Assembly (NCBI GenBank): GCA_012959845.1
Contig: DUCL01000001.1
Coordinates: 1-8,988 of the forward strand
From: Candidatus Poseidoniales archaeon
Lineage (GTDB): Archaea; Thermoplasmatota; Poseidoniia; Poseidoniales; Poseidoniaceae
Length of the DNA stretch: 8,988 nucleotides
Reading direction: 5' to 3'
Part shown: piece by piece, positions 6,901 through 8,988 of the stretch
Numbering within the stretch: the first letter of the stretch is position 1
Layout of the letters: each line of letters opens with the position of its first letter
The notes under the pieces: model-generated
Told to the model about the DNA's origin: nothing
Database searches by the model: none
The model's input: the letters and a program-made list of their open reading frames with translations, nothing else
Made by a program: the position numbers and the translations under genes

Positions 6901-7980
6901 GAAATGTTTTCACCGTCTGTTCAAGCGGGAAGAGACCAAATTTCTGATGCGCTAAGAATGATTGGTATTGTAGCATTTTTGTTTTCATTTGATATTGCGG
7001 TAGGAATTGGTCCTGTTATTGCTGCTGTTTGGGTAACTTATATTGCAATACGTAAAGGCAATACAAATGGACTACTATTGATGCCATTATTGCATGGTAT
7101 TTCAATCGCCAACTGTTTGAGTGAAGCCGAAATTGCCTCTGCAGAAATTAGACAACTCGTCGTTGGAGTATTAATGGCGATAGAAGGTGGAGTTCTGATC
7201 TACTTCTCTACCCAAAATGACAAGGTATACGATTGGCAGACTTTCAATTGGGAGAGCGATAATGATTTCTTAGATTTCATGGACTACTTGGGAATGGGTG
7301 GATTGCTATCAGCAATTTCTGGAACATGGTATGCATTTGAAGGAACGAGTATTGATTCATTTTCTTGGCTGATAATGACCGTACTCTTTACCATGGTTGC
7401 TATTCAAGGATTTTCTAAGGAAAACGATGCTCGATGGAGAAGAGGATTCGGAGGATTTGGTTCATTGGTTACCGCATTCATTTTCGCCAATACATTAGAT
7501 TCTGAGATATTCCAAGCACTTGGATATGTCTTCCTAGGAATACTTGGATTCGGATATGGTGCAATGTTCAGCCAAAGAATTGGTGAAGAAGGTGAAATTT
7601 ATGTCGCTGACGAACAAAGTCAAAGCGGGCTATTACAAGCCACAATAGCGAATCCCGTGATGGAAACACAAGTTCAAGGCGGACTACTTCAAGCCACTAA
7701 GAAGATAGCTGCAAAGGAAGAAGAGCCACCAGAAATCGTTGAAGTAATAGATGATGAAGTAATAGAAATTGAACAACCAGTGCCAATAATTGCACCAGCA
7801 GAAATTACGGCGATTCATGATGGATTGATCGAAACTGCTGATGGGTTTGCAATTAGACTACCTGGTGATGTGGTACAAAACATTTTGAATTCAATCAACA
7901 ATACTCCGCATGAAGGATTCAAGCCGGTATTAGGTTTCTCACCGTCTGGACAAGTGATGCTAAACTTTGAAACTGAATGA
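3907..7980 (+). CDS. Giant polytopic membrane protein, about 38 helices, function unknown
   Basis: This 1357-aa protein matches no family I can name with confidence; it loosely recalls large bacterial proteins of the DUF2339 type. A stop (TAA, 3904-3906) abuts the ATG at 3907, so translation starts there or at the ATG at 3916. Residues 1-60 are a Pro/Asn/Gln-rich basic tail. Hydrophobic spans then follow from about 61 to 1220, and I count about 38. Loops alternate almost without exception between K/R-rich (for example KLLKRYKG, MQRRVP, FKKEK, RKGN, ARWRR) and D/E-rich (for example FDENATN, IEWSD, GAEEW, DLNSGE), which puts both termini in the cytosol. The largest cytosolic loop is about 590-648. 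The longest external loop, about 145-178, has only some 35 residues. After the last helix comes a tail with two GLLQAT motifs, an acidic Pro-rich linker (1270-1298) and a small compact domain (about 1300-1357). No catalytic or transport signature is visible. It diverges from the anchored S8 protease and converges on the second protease. Confidence 0.9.
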   Translation: MIIMAAPTRIAPQRVSNQGLLSRTTDSSAIYAAPNNANQPPMVISQPGRVRTQDDINLEKFAQLAMYIVALIAIWGGIFSIAFDENATNSNFLMLFIGGLVSAAMAISWIELQSKKNAHQLMEVQNYMLGLGFFFATVGTLWGARYLMGFATGDLGLEIFGNPDTYESVGDKWQPNANGIYMQVIAIIALLLAEIKLLKRYKGATTFGWGVAIYSPLALMVAGIGTWIEWSDNIVSYELGIAIIVLSFVSMEAALRSNKSMHFFVVAIVSGLIPILYELFNTNAPVGGEGGALSLLIFIIAIQGYYASKQELRSDLMQKASVLLVGEVLIAIFIARINDLNLILGPLRAENIGMLAEHLTLPVMLWVTVLIAYFPAVMQRRVPWMPIGLAFSLFFLPTESNMIPWIITLVMIPYMLFINTNTRKWVADFTVAMIAVSFFMTDLLARSDSINYADIFSIPYAHYLIPIALVIIAEVGFKKEKISSWAHLSIVCGVVLSRAILGAEEWFLPWVFVAYILYIANYSLKSASESNIFNDRKEASLTIVIALGSTLLLAIFGKLNLPKTALDVHLSGFNLSLMILGIGSYYLLRIGRNVEFDIGMLVNWKTQKKNATTFNSELNAWVEVDTKSEDYIKQFEQNWLNKSWGSLARMGMIVPLVFMTIAIASVEIEPFAQNPIWVMLLAIPVAILVYEILALDKISSVTRATGVWMLVIMALPMILRMQIARFGATEKQLEDLGGLIPAAIVLDLILIAAPFIVNSQINKRGIDDGVLSKNADVSALAGLLLLAMMDSSGGLLLLSMFVLVTSRAIKHRHNMLLLVSPLIFAFVGTSWLEEFGLAKTILDAIEINVEYGFLTIANISGWIIAIQMGIVWIIATRTMDDDNKIELPWWGSMAWVGVGLIAAMSEVSWLPTVFTILLTGSAIYRGKVSFIPAMPIAFFFSLLVGLGNDANFVDLNSGEIFGWSAIATAFFTLSLSAMEMTDWLYSKCDEVDNEIEKWEMFSPSVQAGRDQISDALRMIGIVAFLFSFDIAVGIGPVIAAVWVTYIAIRKGNTNGLLLMPLLHGISIANCLSEAEIASAEIRQLVVGVLMAIEGGVLIYFSTQNDKVYDWQTFNWESDNDFLDFMDYLGMGGLLSAISGTWYAFEGTSIDSFSWLIMTVLFTMVAIQGFSKENDARWRRGFGGFGSLVTAFIFANTLDSEIFQALGYVFLGILGFGYGAMFSQRIGEEGEIYVADEQSQSGLLQATIANPVMETQVQGGLLQATKKIAAKEEEPPEIVEVIDDEVIEIEQPVPIIAPAEITAIHDGLIETADGFAIRLPGDVVQNILNSINNTPHEGFKPVLGFSPSGQVMLNFETE
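7627..7698 (+). repeat. Two GLLQAT motif copies in the cytosolic tail of the giant protein
   Basis: Residues 1241-1246 and 1259-1264 both read GLLQAT and are encoded by different synonymous codons (ggg cta tta caa gcc aca and gga cta ctt caa gcc act). The first copy is preceded by Gln-Ser and the second by Gln-Gly. Identity at the protein level with codon divergence argues that the motif is kept for function and is not a recent DNA duplication. Confidence 0.6.
7741..7770 (+). repeat. 15-bp imperfect tandem duplication in the acidic linker
   Basis: GAAGTAATAGATGAT is followed directly by GAAGTAATAGAAATT. The units differ in three of the last four positions and encode EVIDD and EVIEI. This looks like a local slippage duplication that lengthened the acidic linker before the C-terminal domain. 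Confidence 0.6.
7804..7977 (+). other. Compact C-terminal cytosolic domain of the giant protein
   Basis: Residues about 1300-1357 read as a strand (GLIETADGFAIRLP), a helix (DVVQNILNSINNT) and further strands (KPVLGFSPSGQVMLNFE). The Pro-rich acidic linker sets this region apart from the membrane part. I do not recognise the fold family. Its position suggests a sensing or partner-binding module on the cytosolic face. Confidence 0.4.
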
Positions 7981-7986
7981 TTGGGT

Positions 7987-8988
7987 TCAGTCACGAGTTG
8001 TTGCTCCTTCATCACCAGCGCTTGTTCTAGGAGCGACTGCATTTTGTTGAAGACTTGGGTATGCACCCCAATATGCCTCTCTTGCTTCTTGATTGATTTG
8101 CATACATAGGACCACATCTGAATCTCTTGCAGGCATTATCTCGCTTCCGTTTAAATGCTTAATAATTGGTTCAATGTTACTCAAATTCATCAACCCCCAA
8201 CCTGTTTGTGTGCAAGGTGCTATTGGAGAAATAGGCATTGTACCGCTTGTAGGATCCCAATCCACATCAGGATACCAAGCGCTCAAGTTTATCGCTTCGC
8301 GCACATCATAATTCTTTATCTGAATTGGATTTCCTTCAGCATCTGTTCCATTAACCAAATTACCAGAACGATTGGAAGGGGAGGCTCCGCTACCACTATC
8401 AGAATATTGGTTTCTTAATTCTTCTAATACAAACGAAATAATTCCAGCTGTTCTTGGTGTGGCAAAAGAAGTCCCTGAAGTTTCATGATAGCCATCAACA
8501 TCTTGGTGATTTGGCAATACTTGTGTCCAATCTGCAGAAATATCAGGGTAGGAGCCAGACATTATTTCCTTTTGGTCATCTCCTTCTTCAGCATAACCTG
8601 CAATACCAATACTCCATGGCGGTCCTGCTGTTGAATCCTGCACTGCAGGCGATGGTGAATTATCTGCTGCACCTGCATGAAGTTTCATTTGAGAGACTAC
8701 CGCTTCCTTTGTAGCCAATTCAATTCCAGGAACTGGTAGTGAACCCGGAGCTCCGAATGAAGTCGTAATAACATCAACAAGTGGTTGATTTGCCGCTGTA
8801 AGAACTGCTTGTGTACTGAACCCTTCCACGAAGAAAATTATCGCGTTTGGATTTGCATTTACTACCGCACCGGTAACCGCTGAGCCATGACCATCATTTG
8901 GGTCATCCAATATTGGTGTTCCATCTCCTTCTGTCCAATCTGGTGACTTACCAAAGATTCTAGTTCCCTCAAAGTAGACTACATCATT
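7987..8988 (-). CDS. S8 subtilisin-like serine protease, C-terminal part (N-terminus beyond the right edge)
   Basis: The frame is open from the window edge at 8988 to the TGA at 7989-7987 and gives 333 residues. Residue numbers here count from the edge. The catalytic His is H34 in DGHGSAVTG, the probable oxyanion Asn is N110 in HAGAADN, and the nucleophile is S174 in SGTSFATP. The Asp of the triad must lie upstream of the window. Between Asn and Ser is a PPWSIGIAGY strand and an acidic EEGDDQKE loop. The C-terminal part has two cysteines (in APCTQTGW and VVLCMQ) that could pair. It ends in a polar tail (PRTSAGDEGATTRD) with no membrane helix, so unlike the other protease here it is not anchored at its C-terminus. 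A TTG at 8910 is not a credible start because the coding signal continues upstream of it. It converges with the giant gene across a 6-bp gap. The family is certain; secretion is inferred, since any signal peptide is out of view. Confidence 0.9.
   Translation of the reverse strand, partial: NDVVYFEGTRIFGKSPDWTEGDGTPILDDPNDGHGSAVTGAVVNANPNAIIFFVEGFSTQAVLTAANQPLVDVITTSFGAPGSLPVPGIELATKEAVVSQMKLHAGAADNSPSPAVQDSTAGPPWSIGIAGYAEEGDDQKEIMSGSYPDISADWTQVLPNHQDVDGYHETSGTSFATPRTAGIISFVLEELRNQYSDSGSGASPSNRSGNLVNGTDAEGNPIQIKNYDVREAINLSAWYPDVDWDPTSGTMPISPIAPCTQTGWGLMNLSNIEPIIKHLNGSEIMPARDSDVVLCMQINQEAREAYWGAYPSLQQNAVAPRTSAGDEGATTRD

Noticed and set aside
7815..8117. A 100-codon minus-strand frame spanning the convergent junction
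   Set aside because: It overlaps the ends of both real genes in other frames and resembles neither. The S8 frame and the giant gene frame are clearly the coding ones.
8093..8714. Overlapping plus-strand open frames of 72-87 codons antisense to the second protease
   Set aside because: They lie in two different frames over a well-supported S8 coding region and have no recognisable features.
8908..8910. TTG as the start of the second protease
   Set aside because: The frame continues upstream to the window edge with protein-like sequence, and starting here would remove the catalytic Asp. The gene is truncated by the window and does not begin at this codon.
1..8988. tRNA, rRNA, CRISPR array, insertion sequence or integrase
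   Set aside because: No cloverleaf, rRNA core, regularly spaced repeats, transposase motif or terminal inverted repeats were found on reading both strands. The spacers are all under 160 bp.

Overview
The window is an AT-rich piece of a prokaryotic genome. It carries one complete acyltransferase gene, one complete and one truncated subtilisin-family (S8) protease gene, and one gene for a very large membrane protein. Several things suggest a planktonic marine euryarchaeon of the Marine Group II/III (Poseidoniia) type: archaeal-style TATA elements and no bacterial -35/-10 pair, a probable leaderless start for the large gene, secreted membrane-anchored S8 proteases, and an isolated PlsC-type acyltransferase. 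This placement is an inference from style; no rRNA or marker gene is present to prove it.

Layout from left to right. Bases 1-89 hold a possible 5' end of a minus-strand gene that runs off the left edge, with a hairpin over its putative start codon. Bases 90-1688 (minus) encode a glycerolipid acyltransferase of the SCT1/GPT2-like kind, with a C-terminal membrane region. Bases 1769-3754 (minus) encode a complete S8 protease with a signal peptide, a calcium-type loop, an inhibitor propeptide, a full catalytic apparatus, a C-terminal membrane anchor and a short acidic tail. It lies about 80 bp upstream of the acyltransferase on the same strand, so the two may be co-transcribed. Bases 3755-3906 form a divergent promoter region with an 11-bp perfect inverted repeat at its two ends. 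Bases 3907-7980 (plus) encode a 1357-residue protein with about 38 predicted membrane helices and cytosolic N- and C-terminal tails. After a gap of only 6 bp, bases 7987-8988 (minus) encode the C-terminal 333 residues of a second S8 protease of a different subtype, whose N-terminus lies beyond the right edge.

How the genes may work together is uncertain. The two proteases should act outside the membrane, the first tethered to it and the second apparently released. The giant protein has almost no extracellular mass and presents motif-bearing tails to the cytosol. The shared divergent control region makes co-regulation of the anchored protease and the giant protein the most concrete link. The giant protein has no function I can recognise and is the best candidate in the window for something undescribed.
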